DNA from: Chloroflexota bacterium
Lineage (GTDB): Bacteria; Chloroflexota; Dormibacteria; Aeolococcales; Aeolococcaceae
Direction of reading: 5' to 3'
Assembly (NCBI GenBank): GCA_003491925.1
Contig: DNAU01000153.1
Coordinates: 1,102 to 7,572, forward strand
DNA: 6,471 bases
Below the pieces are notes generated by a model. That model was not told the DNA's origin and searched no databases. It saw only the letters and a list, made by a program, of their open reading frames with translations. Of the stretch, positions 1 through 5,723 are shown piece by piece. Position 1 is the first letter of the stretch. Every line of letters starts with the position of its first letter. The position numbers and the translations under genes were made by a program.

Positions 1-1217
1 TTGGTCTGGTCCATGAACTGGGAGAGCTGCGACGACCCGAAGAACTCCTTGATCGCCGCGACCACCGGGCGCGCGTTGATCAGGCTCGCCGCGGTGACCG
101 TCGCCGCGTCACAGATGGTCATCCGCTCCTTGATGATCCGCTCCATCCGGATCAGGCCCATCCGGAACTGGTTCTGGAGCAGCTCGCCGACCGCCCGCAC
201 CCGGCGGTTGCCGAGGTGGTCGATGTCGTCGGACTCGCCCATGCCGTTGTTGAGCGAGATCAGCTTGCGGACGATCGAGACGAAGTCCTGGTTGTCCAGG
301 ACCCGGCGCTCCTTGTCCAGGGCCCGCTCCCTGGCCTCGTCCTCGGGGATGCCGAGGTTCTTGTCCAGCTTGAAGCGGCCCACCTTGCTGAGGTCGAAGC
401 GGCGGGGGTTGAAGAAGAGCGAGCTGAGCAGGTTGCGCGCGTTCTCGACGGTGGGCGGGTCGCCCGGGCGGATCTTGCGATACAGCTCGATCAGCGCCTC
501 CTCGACCGTGCTGGTGGCGTCCTTCTCGAGGGTGGCCTGGATGTAGGCGTGCTCGGGGTCGTTGTCCGCGTCGGCGAAGAAGGCGCGGATGTCGTCGTTG
601 CTGGCGTAGCCCAGCGCCCGCACCAGGGTGGTCACCGGGACCTTGCGCTTGCGGTCGATCTTGACCGTCAGCACGTCCTTGTTCGAGGTCTCGATCTCCA
701 GCCAGGCCCCGCGGTTGGGGATGAGCTTGGCGGCATAGAGGATCCTGCCGGTGACCCGGTCCTCGGAGGCGGTGAAGTACACCCCGGGGGAGCGGACCAG
801 CTGGCTGACCACCACCCGCTCGGTGCCGTTGACGATGAAGGTTCCCTGCGGGGTCATCATGGGGAAGTCGCCCATGAAGACCTCGGTCTCCTTGATCTCG
901 CCGGCGTTCTCACCGGTCTTGATGTGGAGCCGGGTGTTGATCCTCAGCGGGGCGGAGAAGGTCATGTCCCGCTGACGGCACTCCTCCTCGTCGTACTTGG
1001 GGGTGCCGAACTCGTAGTCGAGGAAGCGCAGCTCGTAGTTCTTTCCGGTGTAGTCGGTGATCGGGTTGATCTCGTCGAAGAGCTCCCGGAGCCCCTCTTT
1101 GCAGAACCACGCGAATGAGTCCAACTGGGTCTGGATGAGGTTCCCCACCTCCAGCTTGTCGGCGATCTGACCGTAGTTGTGACGGACGCTGGAGGGTGTG
1201 GAAGTGGAAAGGACCAT
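1..1217 (-). CDS. rpoB: RNA polymerase beta subunit, N-terminal part (cut by window edge)
   Basis: This is the beta subunit of DNA-dependent RNA polymerase, which forms the catalytic core with beta-prime. The ATG at 1217-1215 follows an AGGGGA ribosome-binding site (1228-1233) by ten bases. The visible 405 codons cover the protrusion, lobe and start of the fork. Diagnostic stretches are [20 protein letters not shown] (117-136), [12 protein letters not shown] (137-148), [12 protein letters not shown] (330-341) and [15 protein letters not shown] (391-405). The last is the first half of the rifampicin-resistance region, with T405 aligning to E. coli Asn518. The protein is about 113 residues shorter than E. 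coli RpoB up to this point because the large insertion around E. coli residues 225-340 is missing. The rest of the gene, and probably rpoC, lies beyond the left edge. It follows rplJ-rplL in the conserved order but also has a candidate promoter of its own. Identification is certain; the taxon reading (Chloroflexota-like) is inference. Confidence 0.98.
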   Translation of the reverse strand, partial: MVLSTSTPSSVRHNYGQIADKLEVGNLIQTQLDSFAWFCKEGLRELFDEINPITDYTGKNYELRFLDYEFGTPKYDEEECRQRDMTFSAPLRINTRLHIKTGENAGEIKETEVFMGDFPMMTPQGTFIVNGTERVVVSQLVRSPGVYFTASEDRVTGRILYAAKLIPNRGAWLEIETSNKDVLTVKIDRKRKVPVTTLVRALGYASNDDIRAFFADADNDPEHAYIQATLEKDATSTVEEALIELYRKIRPGDPPTVENARNLLSSLFFNPRRFDLSKVGRFKLDKNLGIPEDEARERALDKERRVLDNQDFVSIVRKLISLNNGMGESDDIDHLGNRRVRAVGELLQNQFRMGLIRMERIIKERMTICDAATVTAASLINARPVVAAIKEFFGSSQLSQFMDQT

Positions 1218-1280
1218 GTGCTAGAGTTCCCCTGACAAGCGGCTACGCGCGGACGCCGACGGTGACGGGCACAATCTCAC

Positions 1281-1289
1281 AGCATACCA
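1281..1289 (-). promoter_or_regulatory. Candidate extended -10 promoter for rpoB
   Basis: On the minus strand this reads TGGTATGCT, a TGN extension followed by a -10-like TATGCT hexamer. No convincing -35 box lies 16-18 bases upstream. The predicted start near 1274 would give rpoB a leader of about 57 bases. The identical 9-mer precedes the antitoxin gene at 5101-5109, which strengthens the call. The wider gap between rplL and rpoB (1218-1482) otherwise holds only GC-rich sequence with weak hairpins. Confidence 0.45.
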
Positions 1290-1444
1290 AACCCGCCGGC
1301 ACCCGGGCATAGTGAGTTGTGCCCGCGCGAGCGGATGTTCGGGTCGCCTGCTAGGATGCCCAGGCCCACCAGTCTACCCGGTTCCGTCTGGTCCAAACCG
1401 GCGGCCGGCGGCGGCGGGATGCAGCGTCCCCCTGGGTGAGGGGT

Positions 1445-1467
1445 GGCCGCTCCGCGCCGCCGCGGCC
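1445..1467 (-). other. Weak GC hairpin after rplL, possible attenuator
   Basis: Sixteen bases after the rplL stop, the minus strand holds GGCCGC and GCGGCC as a perfect 6-bp inverted repeat with an 11-base loop. There is no U-tract, so it is not a classical terminator. In E. coli an attenuator lowers transcription between rplL and rpoB. This could play the same part, but in sequence this GC-rich a 6-bp repeat can arise by chance. Confidence 0.25.
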
Positions 1468-1482
1468 CGGAGGCGCCGCCGA

Positions 1483-1872
<390 letters not shown>

Positions 1873-1884
1873 GGTCTGCTTCAT

Positions 1885-1908
1885 CTCCTGAATTGATTCA
1901 ATTGATCT
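1885..1908 (-). promoter_or_regulatory. AT-rich translation initiation region of rplL
   Basis: The minus strand carries an A/T-rich run with the odd palindrome AATTGA-A-TCAATT (1891-1903), immediately followed by CAGGAG (1885-1890). It stands out sharply in a region otherwise about 70% GC. An unstructured A/U-rich segment just upstream of a ribosome-binding site commonly raises translation. That would suit L7/L12, which is needed in several copies per ribosome. The role is inferred. Confidence 0.4.
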
Positions 1909-1938
1909 GTTCGGGTGGACGGTGTGGACGGGTCCCGG

Positions 1939-2496
1939 TCAGGCGGCCTCGAGCTTGACCCGGTAGGCGTCCAGGGTCGCGGCGAGGTTGGAGAGGGTGG
2001 ATGAGAGCGCCGCCGCGAGCTGGCTGAGCGGCATCTGGAGGGCGGCGGCGAGCTGGGCGAGCAGGATCTCCCGGGGCGGCAGCTCGGCGAGGGCCAGGAC
2101 GCCGCGCGCGTCGAGCACCTCTCCCTCGACGAACCCGACCAGCAGCGGGAGGCGCCGGTTGATCCGGTGGTAGTCGCTCAGCGCCTTGGCGGGCGCCGAC
2201 AGCTCACCGAATCCCAACGCGAGCCCGACCGGGCCGCTCAGGACGGTGCCGAGCTGGGCGATGCCCGCCTGCTCGGCCGCCCGGCGGGCCAGGGTGTTCT
2301 TGATGACCCGGTACTCGATCCCCTGGCTGCGCAGCTGGGTGCGCAGGTCCTCGAGCTGCTTGACGGTCAGCCCCCGGTAGTCGGTGACCACCGCCGAGGT
2401 CGCCCGGCTGAGCTGGGCGGCGAGGTCCTCGACGCTCTCGCGCTTGCGGGGACCGGCGCGTTGGGCGGCCTCCTCCGCGGTCGTGGCCTTGGGCAT
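1939..2496 (-). CDS. rplJ: 50S ribosomal protein L10 (uL10)
   Basis: This protein anchors the L7/L12 stalk on 23S rRNA and, in complex with L12, represses its own operon. The predicted protein has 185 residues, slightly longer than E. coli L10 (165). Family landmarks are AVVTDYRGLTVKQLEDLR (35-52), the rRNA-binding stretch EYRVIKNTLARRA (61-73), LSGPVGLALG (86-95) and GFVEGEVLD (121-129). Residues 144-185 form a long alanine/leucine-rich helix of the type that binds L12 dimers. Two in-frame ATGs exist. The one at 2496 has AAGGAG with an 8-base spacing, while the one at 2502 has only 2 bases, so 2496 is preferred. It is the first gene of the minus-strand operon and is preceded by an L10-type leader instead of rplA. 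The identification is firm; the start may differ by two codons. Confidence 0.97.
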   Translation of the reverse strand: MPKATTAEEAAQRAGPRKRESVEDLAAQLSRATSAVVTDYRGLTVKQLEDLRTQLRSQGIEYRVIKNTLARRAAEQAGIAQLGTVLSGPVGLALGFGELSAPAKALSDYHRINRRLPLLVGFVEGEVLDARGVLALAELPPREILLAQLAAALQMPLSQLAAALSSTLSNLAATLDAYRVKLEAA

Positions 2497-2574
2497 CGGC
2501 ATCGCTCCTTCTGGTGGGCCGCGGCACCGCCCGAGGAGAGCGGCGGCAGCGAGCGCCGTGGGGCGCCGGCCGAA

Positions 2575-2636
2575 CCACCGATCCCACCTGCGCAGGAGAT
2601 TGAGGGGTCGAGCCCCGCCTGCGGTCTCGGGCGAGA
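2575..2636 (-). promoter_or_regulatory. L10-type ribosomal leader RNA (autoregulatory)
   Basis: In the 5' untranslated region of rplJ the minus strand reads CCGAGACCGCAGG (2630-2618), then a GGGG/CCCC hairpin (2616-2613 with 2607-2604), then CTCAATCT and CCTGCGCAGGTGGG (2596-2583). CGCAGG (2623-2618) pairs with CCTGCG (2596-2591). This GAGACCGCAGG...CCTGCgcAGGTG arrangement matches, from memory, the L10_leader family that binds the L10-L12 complex and represses rplJL expression. Between it and the rplJ ribosome-binding site are two further small GC hairpins that could serve as expression platforms. A covariance-model search would settle the boundaries. Confidence 0.82.
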
Positions 2637-2671
2637 TGCATGAGCGCCGTTGTGGATGGGTCTGGACGCGG

Positions 2672-2680
2672 AGAATAGCA
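2672..2680 (-). promoter_or_regulatory. Candidate extended -10 promoter for rplJ-rplL-rpoB
   Basis: The minus strand reads TGCTATTCT, a TGN-extended -10 with hexamer TATTCT. No -35 box is recognisable. The predicted start near 2665 would give a leader of about 170 bases that contains the complete L10-type element. Its position just upstream of that leader and its similarity to the other two candidate promoters in the window support it. Confidence 0.5.
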
Positions 2681-2790
2681 GAGGCCGCGCCGGCGGGCGG
2701 TGATCGGGCGCCGCGGGGGAGGCGATGTCCCTGGGAGCAGGCGCGGAGGGCGGCGGCCGGAATCCCGATTTGAACCGCAGGGAGGAAGAG

Positions 2791-3561
2791 ATGCTTCTCG
2801 AGGGACGGCGGGCACTGGTCACCGGGGGATCAAGCGGCATCGGCAGGGCGACCGCCCTGCGGCTCGCAGAGGAGGGGGCGCGGGTCGCCGTGAACTACTT
2901 CTCGGAACAGGAGCGGTCCGATGCCGAGGCGGTGGCGAGCCAGATCGACCCGGCCGGCACCCGCGCCTACGCGGTCCAGGCGGACGTCGGGGCCGAGGCG
3001 GACGTGGTCCGGATGATCGGGGAGTGCCGGGACCGCTTCGGCGGCCTCGACATCCTGGTCAACAACGCCGGCATCGAGAAGCAGGCGCCGACCCTGGAGA
3101 TGCCGCTCGACCTCTGGGAGCGGATCCTCCGGACCAACCTCACCGGCGCCTTCCTCTGCCTGCGCGAGGCCGGGAAGGTGATGGCCGCCCAGAGGCAGGG
3201 GGTGATCGTCAACATGAGCTCGGTCCACGAGTTCATCCCCTGGCCCGGGTTCGCCCATTACTGCGCCTCCAAGGGGGGGCTGAAGCTGCTCACCGAGACG
3301 GTCGCCCGGGAGTGGGCCCGGCTCGGGATCAGAGTGCTCTCGATCGCCCCCGGGGCCATCGCCACCCCGATCAACTCGTTCGTCCTCGACGACGCCGAGG
3401 CCCGCCACCGCGTCGAGGGGGAGATTCCGCTCGGCCGCTTCGGCCGGCCGGAGGAGATCGCCGCCGCGGTGGTGTGGGCGGCGAGCGACCAGGCCGGCTA
3501 TGTGACCGGGACCACGCTGGTGGTCGACGGGGGCATGAGCACCTATCCGAAGTTCAGCTGA
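2791..3561 (+). CDS. Short-chain dehydrogenase, glucose 1-dehydrogenase-like
   Basis: This is a complete classical SDR oxidoreductase of 256 residues that uses NAD(P). The nucleotide-binding TGGSSGIG is at 11-18, the conserved Asp of the ADV turn at 65 and NNAG at 91-94. The catalytic tetrad is Asn116, Ser144, Tyr157 and Lys161. The segment NMSSVHEFIPWPGFAHYCAS and the ending YVTGTTLVVDGGMSTYPKF closely follow Bacillus glucose 1-dehydrogenase as I recall it. Oxidation of beta-D-glucose to gluconolactone is therefore the best guess; another sugar or polyol is possible. I chose the ATG at 2791 because GGAGG lies five bases upstream and the protein then starts right before the first beta strand. 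An upstream in-frame ATG (2725) would add 22 low-complexity residues. It is divergent from rplJ, and rtcB starts one base after its stop. No signal peptide or membrane segment is seen, so it should be cytosolic. Confidence 0.93.
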   Translation: MLLEGRRALVTGGSSGIGRATALRLAEEGARVAVNYFSEQERSDAEAVASQIDPAGTRAYAVQADVGAEADVVRMIGECRDRFGGLDILVNNAGIEKQAPTLEMPLDLWERILRTNLTGAFLCLREAGKVMAAQRQGVIVNMSSVHEFIPWPGFAHYCASKGGLKLLTETVAREWARLGIRVLSIAPGAIATPINSFVLDDAEARHRVEGEIPLGRFGRPEEIAAAVVWAASDQAGYVTGTTLVVDGGMSTYPKFS

Positions 3562-3562
3562 G

Positions 3563-5038
3563 ATGGCCGGCCCCGCCCGGGCCGGCCCGGGCGGGGCCCG
3601 CCCGGTCGCCACGGCGGGCTGGAAGCGCCACGCGCGGCCCCACCCCGGAGGCTGGTTCGACCTTGCCACCGAGGATACCGGCGAGGTGCCGGTGCGTCTC
3701 TTCCTGACCCCGGCGCTGCTCGACGAGGTGGAGGACGCCGTCTACCCCCAGATCGTCAACGCCACCCGCTTCCCGGGGGCCCGGCTGGTCGCGATCACCC
3801 CCGACGTCCACGTCGGCTACGGGGTCCCGGTCGGCTCGGTCATCCTCACCGACGCCCGCGGCGGAGCCGTGGCCATGGGCCCAGTCGGCTTCGACATCGG
3901 CTGCGGGATGGTCTCGGCGCGGTCGGAGGTGCCCGCGGAGCGGGCTACCCCGGAGCGGCGGCTGGCCTTCAACCGCGCGGTGCTCCGCCGGGTGGCCATG
4001 GGTGCGGGCGAGGCCAGCCTGACCCGGCTGCGCCGGCTCGACCGCGGCGAGTTTGAGGCGATCTGCCGGGGCGGCGCCGCCCACTACATGGAGAGGTACG
4101 GGTCGCGCTTCGACCGGCAGCGGGCCGAGCGCGACCGGATTCCCGTGGACGACTCCTGGGAGGTGCCCTGGGGTGGCCCGGGCCGGCCGGAGCGCGGCAT
4201 CCCCCAGCTCGGCTCCCTGGGCGGGGGCAACCACTTCATCGAGCTCCAGCAGGGCGTCGAGTCCGGCACCCTCTTCGTCCAGGTGCACACCGGCAGCCGC
4301 GGCTTCGGGCACGGGCTCGCCACCAACTACCTCGCCCTCGCCCGGGCGGAGAGGCCGGACCTCATCACCGACCTCGACCTCGGTTACTTCACCCCCGATC
4401 AGGCGCTGTACCGCGCCTATCTCAACGCGGTGGCGGCCGGTGCCAACTTCGCGATCGTCAACCGGATGGTCATCGCCGAGGAGGTGGCCGCGGCCTTCGA
4501 GGAGACGTTCGCCGAGCCCCTGGAGCTGGTCTACGAGATCAGCCACAATCTGGTCCAGCGCGAGGTCCACCCCGAGTTCGGCGACGTCCTCGTGCACCGG
4601 AAGGGGGCGACCCGGGCCTTCCCCGCCGGCCACCCCGCCCTGGCCGGGGGGATGTGGGCGGAGAGCGGCCACCCGGTGCTCATCCCGGGGTCGAACTGCG
4701 ACCTCTCCTTCATCCTCCGGCCGCTGCCCGGCGCCGCCGCCAGCGGCTACTCGGTCAACCACGGCGCCGGCCGCCGGCTCTCCCGGTCGGCGGCGATGCG
4801 CCAGCTCGACCAGCGGGCCATGGACGCCGACTACCGGAGCCGGGGCATCGTGGTCAACGCCGACGGCCGGGTCCCCCTCGACGAGGCCGGCCCCGCCTAC
4901 AAGTCCTCCCAGGAGGTGGTCGCCGCCGTGGTGGGTGCCGGCCTGGCGGAGATCGAGCAGCGGCTCCGCCCCCTGGCGTCGCTCAAGGCGGCGGATGCGC
5001 GTCCCCGCCGGGCCAGGCGGGAGGCGGGCAGGCGGTAG
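3563..5038 (+). CDS. rtcB: RtcB-family RNA ligase
   Basis: RtcB enzymes join RNA ends carrying 2',3'-cyclic phosphate or 3'-phosphate to 5'-OH ends, using GTP and Mn2+, in tRNA splicing or RNA repair. The predicted protein has 491 residues, near the upper end of the family. Motifs in order are PDVHVGYGVPVGSV (80-93), GFDIGCGM (109-116, metal ligands Asp111 and Cys114), GNHFIE (222-227), HTGSRGFGH (242-250), SHN (327-329), VHRKGATRAFP (344-354), IPGS (374-377), NHGAGRRLSR (399-408, His400 the expected guanylylated residue) and AYK (445-447). All expected active-site residues are present. The start is uncertain. ATG 3563 lies one base after the dehydrogenase stop and lacks a clear ribosome-binding site, so coupling is likely. 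Its first 13 codons are low-complexity and lie in a perfect palindrome. The next in-frame start, GTG 3686, would remove 41 residues. No archease or RtcA gene is visible nearby. Confidence 0.95.
   Translation: MAGPARAGPGGARPVATAGWKRHARPHPGGWFDLATEDTGEVPVRLFLTPALLDEVEDAVYPQIVNATRFPGARLVAITPDVHVGYGVPVGSVILTDARGGAVAMGPVGFDIGCGMVSARSEVPAERATPERRLAFNRAVLRRVAMGAGEASLTRLRRLDRGEFEAICRGGAAHYMERYGSRFDRQRAERDRIPVDDSWEVPWGGPGRPERGIPQLGSLGGGNHFIELQQGVESGTLFVQVHTGSRGFGHGLATNYLALARAERPDLITDLDLGYFTPDQALYRAYLNAVAAGANFAIVNRMVIAEEVAAAFEETFAEPLELVYEISHNLVQREVHPEFGDVLVHRKGATRAFPAGHPALAGGMWAESGHPVLIPGSNCDLSFILRPLPGAAASGYSVNHGAGRRLSRSAAMRQLDQRAMDADYRSRGIVVNADGRVPLDEAGPAYKSSQEVVAAVVGAGLAEIEQRLRPLASLKAADARPRRARREAGRR
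3569..3598. repeat. 30-bp perfect GC palindrome at the start of rtcB
   Basis: The left arm GGCCCCGCCCGGGCC (3569-3583) is followed directly by its exact reverse complement (3584-3598). In RNA it would fold into a very stable hairpin starting three codons into rtcB and eight bases after the dehydrogenase stop. There is no U-tract. It could be an intergenic stability or termination element now inside the annotated start, or a brake on rtcB translation. Confidence 0.8.
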
Positions 5039-5048
5039 TCGCGAGGCG

Positions 5049-5080
5049 CGGTCCCCGGCCGGGACCCTGACCGGGGACCG
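5049..5080 (+). terminator. Stem-loop after rtcB, possible terminator
   Basis: CGGTCCCCGG (5049-5058) and CCGGGGACCG (5071-5080) form a perfect 10-bp stem with a 12-base loop, starting 11 bases after the rtcB stop. No U-tract follows, so termination is inferred from position and stem strength only. It separates the dehydrogenase-rtcB pair from the toxin-antitoxin cassette, whose candidate promoter begins about 20 bases later. It could also serve as an upstream protein-binding site. Confidence 0.5.
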
Positions 5081-5100
5081 TCCCATGGGCCAGTATCGCG

Positions 5101-5132
5101 TGGTATGCTGGACCGATGAATGGGACATACCA
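5101..5132 (+). promoter_or_regulatory. Extended -10 promoter and overlapping operator of the toxin-antitoxin genes
   Basis: TGGTATGCT (5101-5109) is a TGN-extended -10 with hexamer TATGCT at 5104-5109. Standard spacing puts +1 at 5116, which is the A of the antitoxin ATG, so the transcript is predicted to be leaderless. No ribosome-binding site is present. TGGTATG (5101-5107) also forms an inverted repeat with CATACCA (5126-5132), whose half-sites start 25 bp apart. That is typical spacing for a dimeric repressor bound on one DNA face, and fits autorepression by the AbrB-fold antitoxin. A further imperfect pair, CCAGTAT (5090-5096) and ATGCTGG (5105-5111), overlaps it. Confidence 0.6.
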
Positions 5133-5361
5133 GACGACGGTGGGAGACCGTGGTCGTCTGGTGATCCCGGCCGAGTTGCGAGACCGGGCTGGGCTGACCG
5201 AGGGGACGGCCCTCACGCTGATCGAGACCCCGGCAGGCGTCGTCCTGCTGACCCGTCCCCAGCTCCAGGCCCTGGTTCGGGCCGACCTGGCCGGCCTGGA
5301 CCTGGTCGGAGAGCTGCTCGCCGAGCGCCGGGAGGAGGCCGCCGCCGAGGCCGTGGAGTGA
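5116..5361 (+). CDS. vapB: AbrB/MazE-family antitoxin (VapB-like)
   Basis: This is the antitoxin of a type II toxin-antitoxin pair, expected to bind and inhibit the downstream PIN toxin and to repress the operon. It has 81 residues. Residues 6-47 form a swapped-hairpin AbrB DNA-binding domain, with TTVGDRGRLVIPAELRDRAG (7-26) followed by LTEGTALTLIETPAGVVLLT (27-46). Residues 48-81 form a charged, leucine-containing tail with the sequence LLAERREEAAAEAVE at its end, the usual position of the toxin-neutralising segment. The ATG is preceded by no ribosome-binding site but by a -10 box at the spacing expected for a leaderless message. The stop overlaps the toxin start by four bases (GTGA), so translation is coupled. 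Codons 5-16 contain a strong inverted repeat. The family is clear; the symbol reflects the AbrB-PIN pairing and is not a tested function. Confidence 0.9.
   Translation: MNGTYQTTVGDRGRLVIPAELRDRAGLTEGTALTLIETPAGVVLLTRPQLQALVRADLAGLDLVGELLAERREEAAAEAVE
5129..5162. repeat. 10-bp inverted repeat inside the antitoxin start region
   Basis: ACCAGACGAC (5129-5138) and GTCGTCTGGT (5153-5162) are perfect reverse complements separated by 14 bases. The loop has its own short GGT/ACC pairing (5139-5141 with 5147-5149). On a leaderless transcript this would be a hairpin about 14 to 47 bases from the 5' end. It shares four bases with the CATACCA operator half-site. It could be a second operator or an RNA structure affecting translation of the antitoxin. 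Confidence 0.6.
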
Positions 5362-5723
5362 ACGTCCTCGACGCCTCGGCCCTGCTCGCCTTCCTCCAGG
5401 GCGAGGCCGGGGCGGCGGACGTGGAGGCGGCGCTCCAGGCGGGCGGCAGCTGCGGCGCCGCCAACTGGTCCGAGGTGGCCCAGAAGGTGAGGGCGCATGG
5501 GCGGAACTGGGTGCTGGCCCGGTCCCTGCTGGCCAGCTACGGCGTCTCGATCGAGCCCGTGACCGAGGTCGACGCCGAATGGGCTGCGGCGCGGTGGGTC
5601 CCTGGGGGAAGCCTCTCACTGGCCGACCGTCTCTGCCTGGCCCTCGGCGAGCGCCTAGACGCCGCGGTGTGGACCGCCGCCGCCGGCTGGGGAACGAGCG
5701 GGCGGCTCAGGCAGATCCGCTGA
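5358..5723 (+). CDS. vapC: PIN-domain ribonuclease toxin (VapC-like)
   Basis: This is the predicted endoribonuclease toxin of the cassette, with 121 residues, normal for VapC. The GTG start at 5358 overlaps the antitoxin stop (GTGA). A GAGG lies seven bases upstream, and the protein then opens with the canonical MNVLDASALLAFL. PIN acidic residues are Asp5, Glu39 in NWSEVAQK and Asp90 in LSLADRLCLALG. The fourth position, usually the Asp in a TAD-x-x-W motif near the end, is here TAAAGW (106-111), so Ala108 replaces it. The protein may keep activity, because the first three carboxylates dominate in the family, or may be weakened. The end of the gene falls inside a 10-bp stem-loop. PIN toxins usually cut RNA to leave 5'-phosphate and 3'-OH ends. 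The target here is unknown, commonly tRNA or rRNA for relatives. Confidence 0.92.
   Translation: MNVLDASALLAFLQGEAGAADVEAALQAGGSCGAANWSEVAQKVRAHGRNWVLARSLLASYGVSIEPVTEVDAEWAAARWVPGGSLSLADRLCLALGERLDAAVWTAAAGWGTSGRLRQIR

Noticed and set aside
216..1118. 300-codon plus-strand frame opposite rpoB
   Set aside because: It is antisense to a highly conserved gene, has low-complexity Val/Gly/Asp/Leu composition and no recognisable domain. It is a by-product of codon bias in rpoB.
2758..2778. GGTTCAAATC on the minus strand, reminiscent of a tRNA T-loop
   Set aside because: The flanking bases do not form a T-stem, and no acceptor stem, anticodon arm or D-arm could be found around it.
2725..2790. Upstream in-frame ATG as the dehydrogenase start
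   Set aside because: It would add 22 low-complexity residues before the first strand of the Rossmann fold, and its GGAGG is only two bases from the ATG. The ATG at 2791 has ideal spacing.
2367..2840. Minus-strand frame across the rplJ leader
   Set aside because: It overlaps the L10-type leader and the rplJ start in another frame, with Arg/Pro/Ser-rich translation. The leader structure explains the sequence better than a leader peptide.
3554..5128. Long open frame on the minus strand opposite rtcB (524 codons)
   Set aside because: It lies fully antisense to a gene with all RtcB motifs. Its translation is composition-biased and rich in Gly, Val, Arg and His with no domain I recognise. Such shadow frames are common at this GC content.
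4053..5357. Long plus-strand frame within rtcB that runs into the toxin frame
   Set aside because: Only the part from GTG 5358 encodes a protein family. The upstream stretch is Ser/Pro/Arg-rich out-of-frame translation of rtcB, so no fusion is inferred.
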